Shown: positions 54,209 through 62,365 of the stretch, one piece after another | Layout of the letters: each line of letters starts with the position of its first letter | How positions within the stretch are numbered: position 1 is the stretch's first letter | Source: Zoogloea sp. LCSB751 | GTDB lineage: Bacteria; Pseudomonadota; Gammaproteobacteria; Burkholderiales; Rhodocyclaceae | NCBI RefSeq assembly: GCF_002028455.1 | Contig: NZ_MWUM01000004.1 | Location: 124,001 to 188,000, forward strand | DNA: 64,000 nt | Direction: 5' to 3' | Made by a program: the position numbers and the translations under genes | Notes under the pieces: generated by a model | Told to the model about the DNA's origin: nothing | Seen by the model: only the letters and a program-made list of their open reading frames with translations | The model's database searches: none

Positions 54209-55027
54209 TCAGTCGCCGCCCCCTCCTCCGCAGCTGCTGCAAGCACTGCCCCCATCTCCACCCGAACCACCATCGGCGGTGCCGTCGCCATGTCCATGGC
54301 CACCGCCATGTCCAGAGCCGCAATCTCCGATTCCATCCGCCGCGCAGGAGCCGCCGCAACCGATGTCGCTGGCGCAATAGGCCGGAACGCCCTGCGCGTT
54401 CTCCACGCCGGAACAATCCAGCACATAGTGGAAGCCATCCGGAATCTGCAGCAGCGCATCCAGCGCGAAGAGCACCGGTAACCGGTCCGGCTTGTTGGGG
54501 TCGATGCCTTCGAGACGGCAGGCATGCAACCAGGTGCGTCGCAGGCCTTGCTGGGCGGAGACCGGCGTCACCATGTGCTCGGCCGGCGTGTGATCGAGGA
54601 AGCGCCCCAAGGCGCGGGCGCAGAACTGCCGGTAACCCCGTGTAAAAAGAATGAACTCGTGCCAGGCCACATCCACAGCCTGGCTGGGCATGGACACCAT
54701 CCGGCCGTTTGCAGCCCCCGCCACACGAAAGAAACTGCGCAGCTCACGGATGACCATCTCTGCCTGCGCAGAACTCAGGTGAGGGTAAGTCGTTCGCAGC
54801 TTGCGACCGAGACTGGCAGGGAACTGGAAGGTGGCCAGGAAACGTTCGCGTGCCCGCACACGCCACGCCCACCACACGCCCCCCGGCACGACGAGCAATA
54901 CGCCGGCAAACAGCGCCTTGGGTAACCAATGACGCCACTCATTGCCCGCGCCGACCACCAGCCCAAGCACAAGCAACAGCACAACCACTGCCATCCCACC
55001 ACGCCCGTTCGCCTTCACCGTGCCCAT
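54209..55027 (-). CDS. Membrane protein with GRDP-like domain and Gly/Cys-rich tail
   Basis: A 272-residue protein with two N-terminal membrane helices (about 10-28 and 35-53), a cytosolic or periplasmic domain containing DVAWHEFILFTRGYRQFC and LGRFLDHTPAEH, and a low-complexity tail rich in Gly, Cys and His (GHGGGHGHGDG, ACSSCGGGGGD). The middle resembles the glycine-rich-domain protein (GRDP) family motif of W-H-x-H/F-x-Y-x-x-F-C followed by H-x-P. The tail could bind metal. Function is unknown; it stands alone between the cyanophycin module and the next membrane-protein gene. Confidence 0.7.
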   Translation of the reverse strand: MGTVKANGRGGMAVVVLLLVLGLVVGAGNEWRHWLPKALFAGVLLVVPGGVWWAWRVRARERFLATFQFPASLGRKLRTTYPHLSSAQAEMVIRELRSFFRVAGAANGRMVSMPSQAVDVAWHEFILFTRGYRQFCARALGRFLDHTPAEHMVTPVSAQQGLRRTWLHACRLEGIDPNKPDRLPVLFALDALLQIPDGFHYVLDCSGVENAQGVPAYCASDIGCGGSCAADGIGDCGSGHGGGHGHGDGTADGGSGGDGGSACSSCGGGGGD

Positions 55028-55225
55028 CGCTGCATGTCTCCACTACGTCCTGGGCAGATTCTATCGGTGATGCATCGCCTTTTCATGCCATAGCGGTAAT
55101 CGGCATCACCGTTCCTTAACAAAACCGCAGCCGGCCCGTAACCCGCGCTTCTTAGTCTTGCCTTGAAGACCCCATTTCGAGCCATTCCAACCTAATCCGG
55201 GTCGTTCGCCCCTCCAGGAGAGTCC

Positions 55226-55819
55226 ATGAAGAACTTTTTGCGCGCCCTTGAAATCCAGCGGTGGGACGATCATCGCTTCTACCACCACAGCCGCATGAAC
55301 CAGACCCTGCACTTCATCAGCGCAGTGAGCTTTCTGGTGGCCTATTCGCTGCTGTTCGTCGATCCGGTGAAGGCGGCGCTGATCGGCTGGCTGATCTCCA
55401 TGGTCACGCGCCAGTCCGGCCACTTCTTCTTCGAGCCCCTCGGCTACGACGAAGAGAACCAAGTCACCAACGATTACAAGGAAGCCGTGAAGGTCGGCTA
55501 CAACCTCAAGCGCAAGGTCGTGCTGCTGTCGATCTGGGCCTTCATCCCGGTCGCCCTGTGGCTCAATCCGACGATGTTCGGCCTGTTCGAGGCCCACACC
55601 GGCGTCGGCGAATTCATCGACCACCTGGGCCTGATGTGGCTGGGCCTCGGCGTCAGCGGCCTGCTGTTCCGCACGGTCCATCTGTTCTTCCTGAAGGACG
55701 TGCAGACCGGCCTGGTATGGCTGACCAAGATCCTCACCGACCCGTACCACGACATCAAGCTGTACCACAAAGCACCGCTTTACCTGCTGCGCGACCTGCG
55801 CGCCCGCCAGGCAGCCTGA
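55226..55819 (+). CDS. Membrane protein, possibly Mpo1-like (DUF962)
   Basis: Integral membrane protein of 197 residues with about four hydrophobic segments. RFYHHSRMNQTLHFISAVSF and RQSGHFFFEPLGYDEEN recall the His/Asn pattern H-x4-N-x3-H and GH-x-x-FE of the Mpo1/DUF962 family, Fe-dependent dioxygenases of 2-hydroxy fatty acids in yeast. The similarity is partial, and the protein is longer at its C-terminus. AGGAGA precedes the ATG. It lies beside aminotransferase-like and PS-decarboxylase-like genes, so a lipid role is plausible but unproven. Confidence 0.6.
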   Translation: MKNFLRALEIQRWDDHRFYHHSRMNQTLHFISAVSFLVAYSLLFVDPVKAALIGWLISMVTRQSGHFFFEPLGYDEENQVTNDYKEAVKVGYNLKRKVVLLSIWAFIPVALWLNPTMFGLFEAHTGVGEFIDHLGLMWLGLGVSGLLFRTVHLFFLKDVQTGLVWLTKILTDPYHDIKLYHKAPLYLLRDLRARQAA

Positions 55820-55827
55820 TCCTTTAG

Positions 55828-55861
55828 CGCCGCTCCAGCCCCACGGGCGGAGCGGCGTTTT
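55828..55861 (+). terminator. Terminator after the Mpo1-like gene
   Basis: CGCCGCTCC/GGAGCGGCG stem with a 12-base loop followed by TTTT, 8 bp after the stop and before the convergent aminotransferase gene. Confidence 0.75.
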
Positions 55862-55866
55862 CACGT

Positions 55867-57525
55867 CTACTTCCCGAGGAAGCGATGGCTCAGCATCTCC
55901 TTAAGGATGCGCCGGCGGATGCCCTTGTTGGTCACGCTGCCGTCATTCCACCACCAGCCGTCCGCCTCCATCTGGCGCGCGGCGGCGACGAAGCGTTCGG
56001 CGACCGCCTCGAAGTCCGTATCGGTGTAGTTGAGGCTGAAGATGAAGCGCCCCGTCCCGACCCAGCTGAGGGCCAGGCCCTCGGCCCGCAGGTAGTACTG
56101 CAGCATCCAGTTGTAGCGGCTCGGGCGGGTGTAGAAGACGGTCCAAATCGACGACACGTTGGCCACCTGCAGCGGCAGCCCCTCGGCCTTGAGGCGCAGG
56201 TTGAGGCGCTCGGCGCGGGCATTCCAGGTGTCGTCGAGGCCAGCGTACAAGGCCTGCACCTCGGGCGTCTCGATGCGCTCCAGGAACTCGGCCATCGCGC
56301 CCATCACGTAGGGATGGGAGTTGAAGGTGCCGCGGGCGAAGCAGATGTCCGCCGGGCGGTCGTCGCGAAAGCGCTTCATCAGTTCGCGCAGGCCACACAC
56401 CACACCGATCGGCATGCCGCCGCCGAGGGTCTTGCCGTAGGTCACCATGTCGGCCTGCACGCCGAAGTATTCCTGCGCGCCGCCCGGCGCCAGCCGGAAG
56501 CCGACGAAGACCTCATCGAAGATCAGCACGATGCCGCGCTCGGTGCACACCTGGCGCAGCTGCTTCAACCACGCCGTGTAGGCCGCCCGGTCGAAGCCCG
56601 CCTTGCGGGAGCTGTCCACCAGCGACGAATCCCCCGGCGCCGCGCCGTTGGGGTGCAGGGCCTGCAGCGGGTTGATCAGCACGCAGGCGATGTCCTTGCG
56701 CCGGCGCAGCACGCGCAGCGCGTCATCGTGCATGTCCTTCAGGGTGTAGGTCTGGTTGGCCGCCACCGGGTTGCCGACCCCCGGCTGCACATCGCCCCAC
56801 CAGCCGTGGTAGGCACCGCAGAAGCGCACCAGATGGGTCCGGCCGGTGTGGTAGCGGGCAAGCCGCACGGCCTGCATCACCGCCTCGGTGCCGGACATGT
56901 GGAAGGACACTTCATCGAGCCCGGAGATCGCCTTCAGGCGCTGCACGTTGTAGGCGAGCAGCGGATGGTAGGCGCCGAGCACCGGGCCGAGGGCCTCCAC
57001 GCGCGCCGCGCCGCGGGCCATGCAGTCCTTGTAGAAGTCGTAGCCGAACACATTGACGCCGTAGGAGCCGGTCAGGTCGTAGAAGACGTTGCCGTCCAGA
57101 TCGGTGACCGTCACGCCACTCGACGCCTTCACGAAGGAACCGCCCTTGAGGTGCTGGCGCACCAGCCGGCTGTACTGGAAGGGCACCCGGTAGGCGCCGG
57201 TGAATTGCATGTCCGACACGCCTTCCTGGGTCTCCGCGCTCATCGCCGCGCTGGCCGCAAAGCGCGTGCGGTACAGCTCGGCGAGGCGGAAGAAGGCTTC
57301 CTTGCGCTTGGCCGCGACCTCCGCCGGCGCATCGTCGCTGCGGAAGAACGCCGCCTCGTCGTATTCGTAGAAAGGCAGCAGCTTCGCCACCCGGCGCGAC
57401 ATCTTGGCGTGCCCCGCCAGCGACGGGTGCTTGCCCTTCGACAGCTCCAGCCGGCGCTTCGCCTTCATCACCAGGCCCGGCAGCGCCAGCGCCCCGAGTC
57501 CGGCCAATACCAATGCATCTTCCAC
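55867..57525 (-). CDS. Membrane-tethered class III aminotransferase-like protein (GSAM family)
   Basis: PLP-dependent class III aminotransferase or aminomutase of about 552 residues, 100 longer than HemL. The extra N-terminus holds a hydrophobic helix (LVLAGLGALALPGLV) and a charged linker to about residue 130. The fold then begins (VTDLDGNVFYDLTGSYGVNVFG), with IFDEVFVGFRLAPGG and the PLP lysine in VTYGKTLGGGMPIG. I prefer the GTG at 57525, which has GGAG 8 nt upstream, over the GTG at 57534. It is nearly back-to-back with the PS-decarboxylase-like gene. Related domains occur in polyketide and lipid pathways; heme synthesis is unlikely because of the membrane anchor. Confidence 0.8.
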   Translation of the reverse strand: MEDALVLAGLGALALPGLVMKAKRRLELSKGKHPSLAGHAKMSRRVAKLLPFYEYDEAAFFRSDDAPAEVAAKRKEAFFRLAELYRTRFAASAAMSAETQEGVSDMQFTGAYRVPFQYSRLVRQHLKGGSFVKASSGVTVTDLDGNVFYDLTGSYGVNVFGYDFYKDCMARGAARVEALGPVLGAYHPLLAYNVQRLKAISGLDEVSFHMSGTEAVMQAVRLARYHTGRTHLVRFCGAYHGWWGDVQPGVGNPVAANQTYTLKDMHDDALRVLRRRKDIACVLINPLQALHPNGAAPGDSSLVDSSRKAGFDRAAYTAWLKQLRQVCTERGIVLIFDEVFVGFRLAPGGAQEYFGVQADMVTYGKTLGGGMPIGVVCGLRELMKRFRDDRPADICFARGTFNSHPYVMGAMAEFLERIETPEVQALYAGLDDTWNARAERLNLRLKAEGLPLQVANVSSIWTVFYTRPSRYNWMLQYYLRAEGLALSWVGTGRFIFSLNYTDTDFEAVAERFVAAARQMEADGWWWNDGSVTNKGIRRRILKEMLSHRFLGK

Positions 57526-57548
57526 GTAGTGCACTCCGCAACTGAAAG

Positions 57549-58454
57549 ATGAACGATTTAACCGACCCCAGTTACAGAACCATGAAAAGTCCCCGCCTGC
57601 TTGCCCGCCTCACCGACCAGGAAGACCTCAACTTCCTGCTCACCAACCGCCTGCCGCGTGCGCTGCTGACCCGTTTCGTCGGCTGGTTCAGCAAGATCGA
57701 ACATCCCCTCGTTGCGCGCCTGTCCATCGCCATATGGAAAGCCTTCGCCGACCTGGATCTGTCGGAAGCGAAGAAGCAGGAATTCCGCAGCATGCACGAC
57801 TGCTTCACGCGGGAGCTGAAGGATGGCGCGCGCACCATCGATGGCGACCCGATGGTGCTCAGCAGCCCCTGCGACGCCATCGTCGGCGCCTGCGGCACGC
57901 TCGACGGCGTCACCGCCCTGCAAGCCAAGGGCGCACCCTACCCGCTCATCGACCTGCTCGGCGACCCGGCGCTGGTGGATACCTACCGGGACGGCCGCTA
58001 CGTGACGCTGCGCCTCAAATCGAGCATGTACCACCGCTTCCATTCCCCGGCCGACCTGGACGTGGAGCACGTCACCTACATCTCCGGCGACGTGTGGAAC
58101 GTCAATCCGCCGGCCCTCAAGCGGGTCGAGCGCCTGTACTGCAAGAACGAGCGGGCGGTGATCCGCACCCGTCTCTCCGACGGCGCCCCGCTGATCCTGG
58201 TGCCGGTGGCGGCGATCCTCGTCGCCAGCATCCGCCTGCACTGGCTGGACGTACTGCTGCACCTCCGCTACCGGGGCCCCAACCAGATCCCGGGCACCGC
58301 CCGCTTCGGCAAAGGTCAGGAGATGGGCTGGTTCCAGCACGGCTCGACGATCATCGTCTTTGCGCCGAAGGGCTTCAGCCTGTGCGCCGGCATCGGCGAA
58401 GGCAGCCCGATCCGCATGGGCGAGCCGCTGCTGCGCCGGCCGGACGCCGCTTGA
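57549..58454 (+). CDS. psd: Phosphatidylserine decarboxylase-like protein
   Basis: Pyruvoyl enzyme that would convert phosphatidylserine to phosphatidylethanolamine, or act on a similar serine lipid. The 301 residues align with E. coli Psd through QAKGAPYPLIDLLGD, SSMYHRFHSPADLDVEHV and GKGQEMGWFQHGST. The self-cleavage motif is GST as expected, but the preceding Leu of LGST is His, and the conserved DG near residue 95 reads DA (SPCDAIVG). It starts 14-24 bp from the divergent aminotransferase start; an in-frame ATG at 57582 is an alternative. It may be the cell's main Psd or a paralogue with another substrate. Confidence 0.85.
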   Translation: MNDLTDPSYRTMKSPRLLARLTDQEDLNFLLTNRLPRALLTRFVGWFSKIEHPLVARLSIAIWKAFADLDLSEAKKQEFRSMHDCFTRELKDGARTIDGDPMVLSSPCDAIVGACGTLDGVTALQAKGAPYPLIDLLGDPALVDTYRDGRYVTLRLKSSMYHRFHSPADLDVEHVTYISGDVWNVNPPALKRVERLYCKNERAVIRTRLSDGAPLILVPVAAILVASIRLHWLDVLLHLRYRGPNQIPGTARFGKGQEMGWFQHGSTIIVFAPKGFSLCAGIGEGSPIRMGEPLLRRPDAA

Positions 58455-58481
58455 GCGTGTAGAGCACAAATTCGACACAAA

Positions 58482-58538
58482 CAACTATTTGATAACGGAA
58501 ATCAGCCTATTCGATAGATTGCGTTTTCAAAATAGTTG
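58482..58538 (+). promoter_or_regulatory. Inverted repeat and promoter of the gentisate operon
   Basis: CAACTATTTGA (58482-58492) and TCAAAATAGTTG (58527-58538) form a near-perfect inverted repeat in an unusually AT-rich gap. TTGATA (58489-58494) with CGATAG about 17 bp later is a possible sigma-70 promoter between the arms. A repressor bound to the repeat would block it. No regulator gene is adjacent. Confidence 0.45.
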
Positions 58539-58551
58539 GCGTCTTCCACAC

Positions 58552-58565
58552 TTGATCTACATCAA
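58552..58565 (+). promoter_or_regulatory. Perfect FNR/Anr-type box before the gentisate operon
   Basis: TTGATCTACATCAA matches TTGAT-N4-ATCAA exactly. It lies only 18 bp before the ATG and downstream of the likely promoter, so it suits repression rather than activation. That would switch off this oxygen-requiring pathway in anaerobic cells. Confidence 0.6.
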
Positions 58566-58583
58566 ATCAAATCAGGAGACGCC

Positions 58584-59786
58584 ATGAACACCACCCCCAA
58601 CACGCTGCCGGTCATCATCGCCGGCGGCGGCATCGGCGGCCTCGCCGCCGCCCTCGCCTTGACCCGCCGGGGCTTCTCCGTCAAGGTGCTCGAACAGGCT
58701 GCGCAGATCGGCGAGATCGGCGCCGGCATCCAGCTCGGCCCCAACGCCTTCCACGCCTTCGACGCCCTCGGTGTCGGCGACAAGGCCCGCAGCCGCGCTG
58801 TTTACACCGATTACATGATCATGCACGACGCCCTCGACGAGAGCGTCGTCGGCCGCATCCCCACCGGCGAGGCCTTCCGCAAGCGCTTCGGCAATCCCTA
58901 CGCGGTGATCCACAGGGTTGATGTTCATCTGTCCCTCCTCGAAGGCGCCCAGGAAACCGGCCGCGTGGAGTTCCTGACCTCCACCCACGTCAGCCGCGTC
59001 GAGCAGGACGCCGACAGCGTGACGGTGTACGACCAGCACGGCAACGCCCACAAGGGCATCGCACTGATCGGCGCCGACGGCGTGCGCTCGGCGGTGCGCG
59101 AGCAGTTCGTCGGCGATCCGGCCCGCGTCACCGGCCACGTGGTGTATCGCGCCGTGGTGGACAAGAAGGATTTTCCGGAAGACCTGCAGTGGAACGCCGC
59201 CAGCATCTGGGTCGGCCCCAACTGCCACCTGGTCCACTACCCGCTGCGCGGCGGTGAGCAATACAACGTGGTGGTCACCTTCCACAGCCGCCAGCAGGAG
59301 GAATGGGGCGTCACCGAAGGCAGCGCCGAGGAAGTACAGAGCTACTTCCAGGGCATCTGCCCAAAGGCCCGCCAGCTGATCGAACTGCCCAAGAGCTGGA
59401 AGCGCTGGGCCACCGCCGACCGCGAGCCCATTGGCCAATGGACCTTCGGCCGCGTGACCCTCCTCGGCGACGCCGCCCACCCGACCACCCAGTACATGGC
59501 CCAGGGCGCCTGCATGGCGATGGAAGACGCGGTCACCCTCGGCGAAGCCCTGCGCGTCCACGACAACGACTTCGTCAAGGCCTTCGACCTCTACCAACGC
59601 TCCCGCGTGGCCCGCACCGCCCGCATCGTGCTGTCGTCCCGCGAGATGGGCCGCATCTATCACGCCAAGGGCGTCGAGCGCCTGGTGCGCAACGACCTGT
59701 GGAAGGGCCGCAGCGCGGAGCGCTTCTACGACGCGATGGAATGGCTGTACGGCTGGAACGCCGACAACTGCCTGGCCAAAGACTGA
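58584..59786 (+). CDS. nagX: 3-hydroxybenzoate 6-monooxygenase
   Basis: FAD monooxygenase that turns 3-hydroxybenzoate into gentisate using NADH and O2. The 400 residues show the N-terminal FAD motif IIAGGGIGGLAAALALTRRG (core GGGIGG), the second FAD block LLGDAAHPTTQYMAQGACMAMED and the flavin-hydroxylase DG motif GADGVRSAVR. AGGAG precedes the ATG at 58584. The next genes encode the complete gentisate route, which fixes the specificity better than sequence alone; salicylate 5-hydroxylase is ruled out because that is multi-component. Confidence 0.9.
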   Translation: MNTTPNTLPVIIAGGGIGGLAAALALTRRGFSVKVLEQAAQIGEIGAGIQLGPNAFHAFDALGVGDKARSRAVYTDYMIMHDALDESVVGRIPTGEAFRKRFGNPYAVIHRVDVHLSLLEGAQETGRVEFLTSTHVSRVEQDADSVTVYDQHGNAHKGIALIGADGVRSAVREQFVGDPARVTGHVVYRAVVDKKDFPEDLQWNAASIWVGPNCHLVHYPLRGGEQYNVVVTFHSRQQEEWGVTEGSAEEVQSYFQGICPKARQLIELPKSWKRWATADREPIGQWTFGRVTLLGDAAHPTTQYMAQGACMAMEDAVTLGEALRVHDNDFVKAFDLYQRSRVARTARIVLSSREMGRIYHAKGVERLVRNDLWKGRSAERFYDAMEWLYGWNADNCLAKD

Positions 59787-59821
59787 GCCCCACCCATCCG
59801 AACCCGAACAGGAAGCCGACC

Positions 59822-60877
59822 ATGCAAGACCAAAGCCGTTTCGACACCCTGGGGCGCCTGGAAGACCTGCCCCTCGACTACCGCGAGGAACTCGCCCGCC
59901 AGAACCTCGTACCCCTGTGGCCGAGCCTGCGCGCGGTGCTGCCCGCCGGCAAGCCGCAGCCCAACACCCGGCCGATCCACTGGCCCTACGAAACCCTGCG
60001 CCCCCTGCTGATGCAGGCCGGTGAGCTGACCCCCATCGAGAAGGCCGAGCGCCGCGTGCTGGTGCTCGCCAACCCCGGCCACGGCCTCGAGAAGATGCAG
60101 GCCAGCGCGGCGATGTACCTGGGCATGCAGCTGCTGCTGCCCGGCGAATGGGCGCCGGCCCACCGCCACACCCCCAACGCGGTGCGGATGATCGTCGAAG
60201 GCGAAGGCGCCTACACCACCGTCGATGGCGAAAAGTGCCCGATGAGCCGCGGCGACCTGATCCTCACGCCGACCGGCCTATGGCACGAGCACGGCCACGA
60301 CGGCGACGGCCCGGTGGTGTGGCTGGACGTGCTGGACCTGCCGCTGGTCTATTACATGGAGGCCTCCTACCACATCGACGGCGAGCCCCAGACCGTCAAG
60401 CCCGGCCGTGGCGACCGCGCCTACGCCCGCGCCGGCGTGGTGCCGACCCAGGTGTTCCAGCGTTCGAACAAGGCCTACCCGATGCTGCGCTACCCGTGGG
60501 TCGAAGCCCGCGCCGCACTGGAAGCCCTGGCCGCCGACCAGCCGGAGCTGGAAGCAGTGCAGGTCAGCTATGTGAATCCCGAGACCGGCACCGACGCCGA
60601 GAACATCCTCGGTTTCTACGCGCTGATGCTGCGCCCCGGCCAGACGCTCGACCTGCCCGTGCGCTCGCCGGCGATGGTCTTCCACCTGATCGAGGGTGGC
60701 ATCGACGTGGGCATCAGCGACAACAGCTTCGCCCTTGCCGAAGCCGACACCTGCTGCGCCCCCGGCTACACCCCGGTACGCCTGCGCAACCGCTCCACCA
60801 ACAGCCCGGCCTTCGTCTTCATCGCCGACGAGACGCCGCTGCACCGCAAGCTCGGCGTCTTCGAGAACCGCGGCTGA
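59822..60877 (+). CDS. nagI: Gentisate 1,2-dioxygenase
   Basis: Fe(II) ring-cleaving enzyme that converts gentisate to maleylpyruvate. The 351 residues are bicupin: the N-terminal cupin holds APAHRHTPNAVRMIVEG near residue 115 with the metal histidines and GLWHEHGHDG near 158; the C-terminal cupin is less conserved. Upstream open sequence in this frame is not used; the ATG at 59822 is preceded by AGGAAG. It lies 35 bp after the monooxygenase gene. Confidence 0.94.
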   Translation: MQDQSRFDTLGRLEDLPLDYREELARQNLVPLWPSLRAVLPAGKPQPNTRPIHWPYETLRPLLMQAGELTPIEKAERRVLVLANPGHGLEKMQASAAMYLGMQLLLPGEWAPAHRHTPNAVRMIVEGEGAYTTVDGEKCPMSRGDLILTPTGLWHEHGHDGDGPVVWLDVLDLPLVYYMEASYHIDGEPQTVKPGRGDRAYARAGVVPTQVFQRSNKAYPMLRYPWVEARAALEALAADQPELEAVQVSYVNPETGTDAENILGFYALMLRPGQTLDLPVRSPAMVFHLIEGGIDVGISDNSFALAEADTCCAPGYTPVRLRNRSTNSPAFVFIADETPLHRKLGVFENRG

Positions 60878-60912
60878 ACCACCTCACACACCCCATACCA
60901 AGGAAAACAGAC

Positions 60913-61623
60913 ATGACCCAGCAGACCTACCTGTGGAACCCGCAACCCGTCTTCTCCCTGCCCGTGCAGGGCAGCGAGGCGCGCCTCCCGGTCAAGCGCA
61001 TCTTCTGCGTCGGCCGCAACTACCACGCCCACGCAATCGAGATGGAGCGCCCGGTGGACAAGGCCACGATGCGGCCCTTTTACTTCATCAAGGATGCCTC
61101 GACGCTGGTCCAGTCCGGTGAAACCGTGCCCTACCCCACCGGCACCCAGAACTACCACTACGAGATGGAACTGGTGGTGGCCATCGGCCGCAGCGGCTTC
61201 CGTGTCACCGAGGCCGATGCCGGCGAGCTGATCTACGGCTACGCCGCCGGCCTCGACATGACCCGTCGCGACCTGCAGCTGGTGGCCCGCGAACAAGGCC
61301 GCCCGTGGGACCTGGGCAAGAACTTCGAAAAGTCCGCCGTGTGCAGCGAGATCGTCCCAGCCGGCGAGCGCGGCGTGCTCGAAACGGGCGCCATCAACCT
61401 CGCCGTCAATGGCCAGACCAAGCAGTCCTCCGACCTCTCCAAGCTGATCTGGAACATCCGCGAGCTGATCGTCGACCTGTCCCAGTTCTACCACCTGGAA
61501 CCGGGCGACCTGATCTACACCGGCACCCCGGAAGGCGTCGGCGCGGTGAAGTCGGGTGACGTGATCACCGGCCATGTGGATGGCGTCGGCGACGTCCGCC
61601 TGACCGTCGGCGCCCCCGAGTAA
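60913..61623 (+). CDS. nagK: Fumarylpyruvate hydrolase
   Basis: Fumarylacetoacetate-hydrolase-family enzyme that splits fumarylpyruvate to fumarate and pyruvate, the final gentisate step. The 236 residues contain IFCVGRNYHAHAIEME near residue 30, metal ligands in YHYEMELVVAIG, and the C-terminal GDLIYTGTPEGVGAV. AAGGAAAA precedes the ATG. The neighbouring isomerase gene begins 3 bp after its stop. Confidence 0.93.
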   Translation: MTQQTYLWNPQPVFSLPVQGSEARLPVKRIFCVGRNYHAHAIEMERPVDKATMRPFYFIKDASTLVQSGETVPYPTGTQNYHYEMELVVAIGRSGFRVTEADAGELIYGYAAGLDMTRRDLQLVAREQGRPWDLGKNFEKSAVCSEIVPAGERGVLETGAINLAVNGQTKQSSDLSKLIWNIRELIVDLSQFYHLEPGDLIYTGTPEGVGAVKSGDVITGHVDGVGDVRLTVGAPE

Positions 61624-61626
61624 GCC

Positions 61627-62265
61627 ATGAAGCTGCACAACTTCTTCCGCAGCGGCACCTCGCACCGGTTGCGCATCGCGCTGAACCTGAAGGGATTGGA
61701 CTACGAGTACCTGCCGGTGGACCTGCGCACGGAGCAGCACCTGGGGCCGGCCTTCAAGGCCCTCAACCCGCAAGGGCTGGTGCCGGCGCTGGAAACCGGT
61801 GGGCAGGTGTTGATCCAGTCGCCGGCCATCATCGAATGGCTCGAGGAGCGCCACCCCGAGCCGCCGCTGCTGCCGAAGGACGCCGACGCCCGCGCCCGCG
61901 TGCGGGCCCTGGCGGCCATCGTCGGCTGCGACATCCACCCGATCAACAACCGGCGCATCCTGGAATACCTGCGCCACACGCTGCACTGCGACGAGGCGGC
62001 CATCAACGCCTGGTGCGCCACCTGGATCAGCGCCGGCTTCGATGCCCTCGAAGCCCTGCTGGCCGCCGACCCGCAGCGCAGCGCCTTCTGCTACGGCGAC
62101 ACGCCGACGCTGGCCGACGTGTACCTGGTGCCCCAGGTGGAAAGCGCCCGCCGCTTCAAGGTGAATATGGCCCGCTGGCCGCTGATCCAGGCCACCGACG
62201 CCGCCTGCCAGCAGCTCGACGCCTTCCGCCGCGCCGCGCCGGGTGTTCAGCCCGACGCCGGCTAA
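61627..62265 (+). CDS. nagL: Maleylpyruvate isomerase (zeta-class GST-like)
   Basis: Glutathione-dependent isomerase that turns maleylpyruvate into fumarylpyruvate. The 212 residues have a thioredoxin-like N-terminal domain with active-site RSGTSHRLRIALNLKG near residue 9, matching the zeta-class SSxSxRVRIAL motif, and NPQGLVPALE near residue 50. A helical C-terminal domain follows. Only 3 bp separate it from the hydrolase gene. Confidence 0.94.
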   Translation: MKLHNFFRSGTSHRLRIALNLKGLDYEYLPVDLRTEQHLGPAFKALNPQGLVPALETGGQVLIQSPAIIEWLEERHPEPPLLPKDADARARVRALAAIVGCDIHPINNRRILEYLRHTLHCDEAAINAWCATWISAGFDALEALLAADPQRSAFCYGDTPTLADVYLVPQVESARRFKVNMARWPLIQATDAACQQLDAFRRAAPGVQPDAG

Positions 62266-62300
62266 GCCCCGCCCACCATACACAACACCTAGAGCGCGCA

Positions 62301-62324
62301 CCGCGATACCGCCCGGTATCGCGG
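62301..62324 (+). promoter_or_regulatory. Strong hairpin between nagL and the transporter gene
   Basis: Perfect 10-bp stem CCGCGATACC/GGTATCGCGG with a GCCC tetraloop, 35 bp after nagL and 42 bp before the transporter start. No T-run follows. It may be a partial terminator or mRNA stabiliser that lowers transporter expression relative to the enzymes. Confidence 0.5.
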
Positions 62325-62365
62325 ATGCCCCGGTACGTCCATCCAAAACGAGACGGAGACAAACA

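Noticed and set aside
55867..57525. Glutamate-1-semialdehyde aminomutase (hemL)
   Set aside because: The fold matches, but about 100 extra N-terminal residues with a membrane helix and the lipid-type neighbours argue against the heme enzyme.
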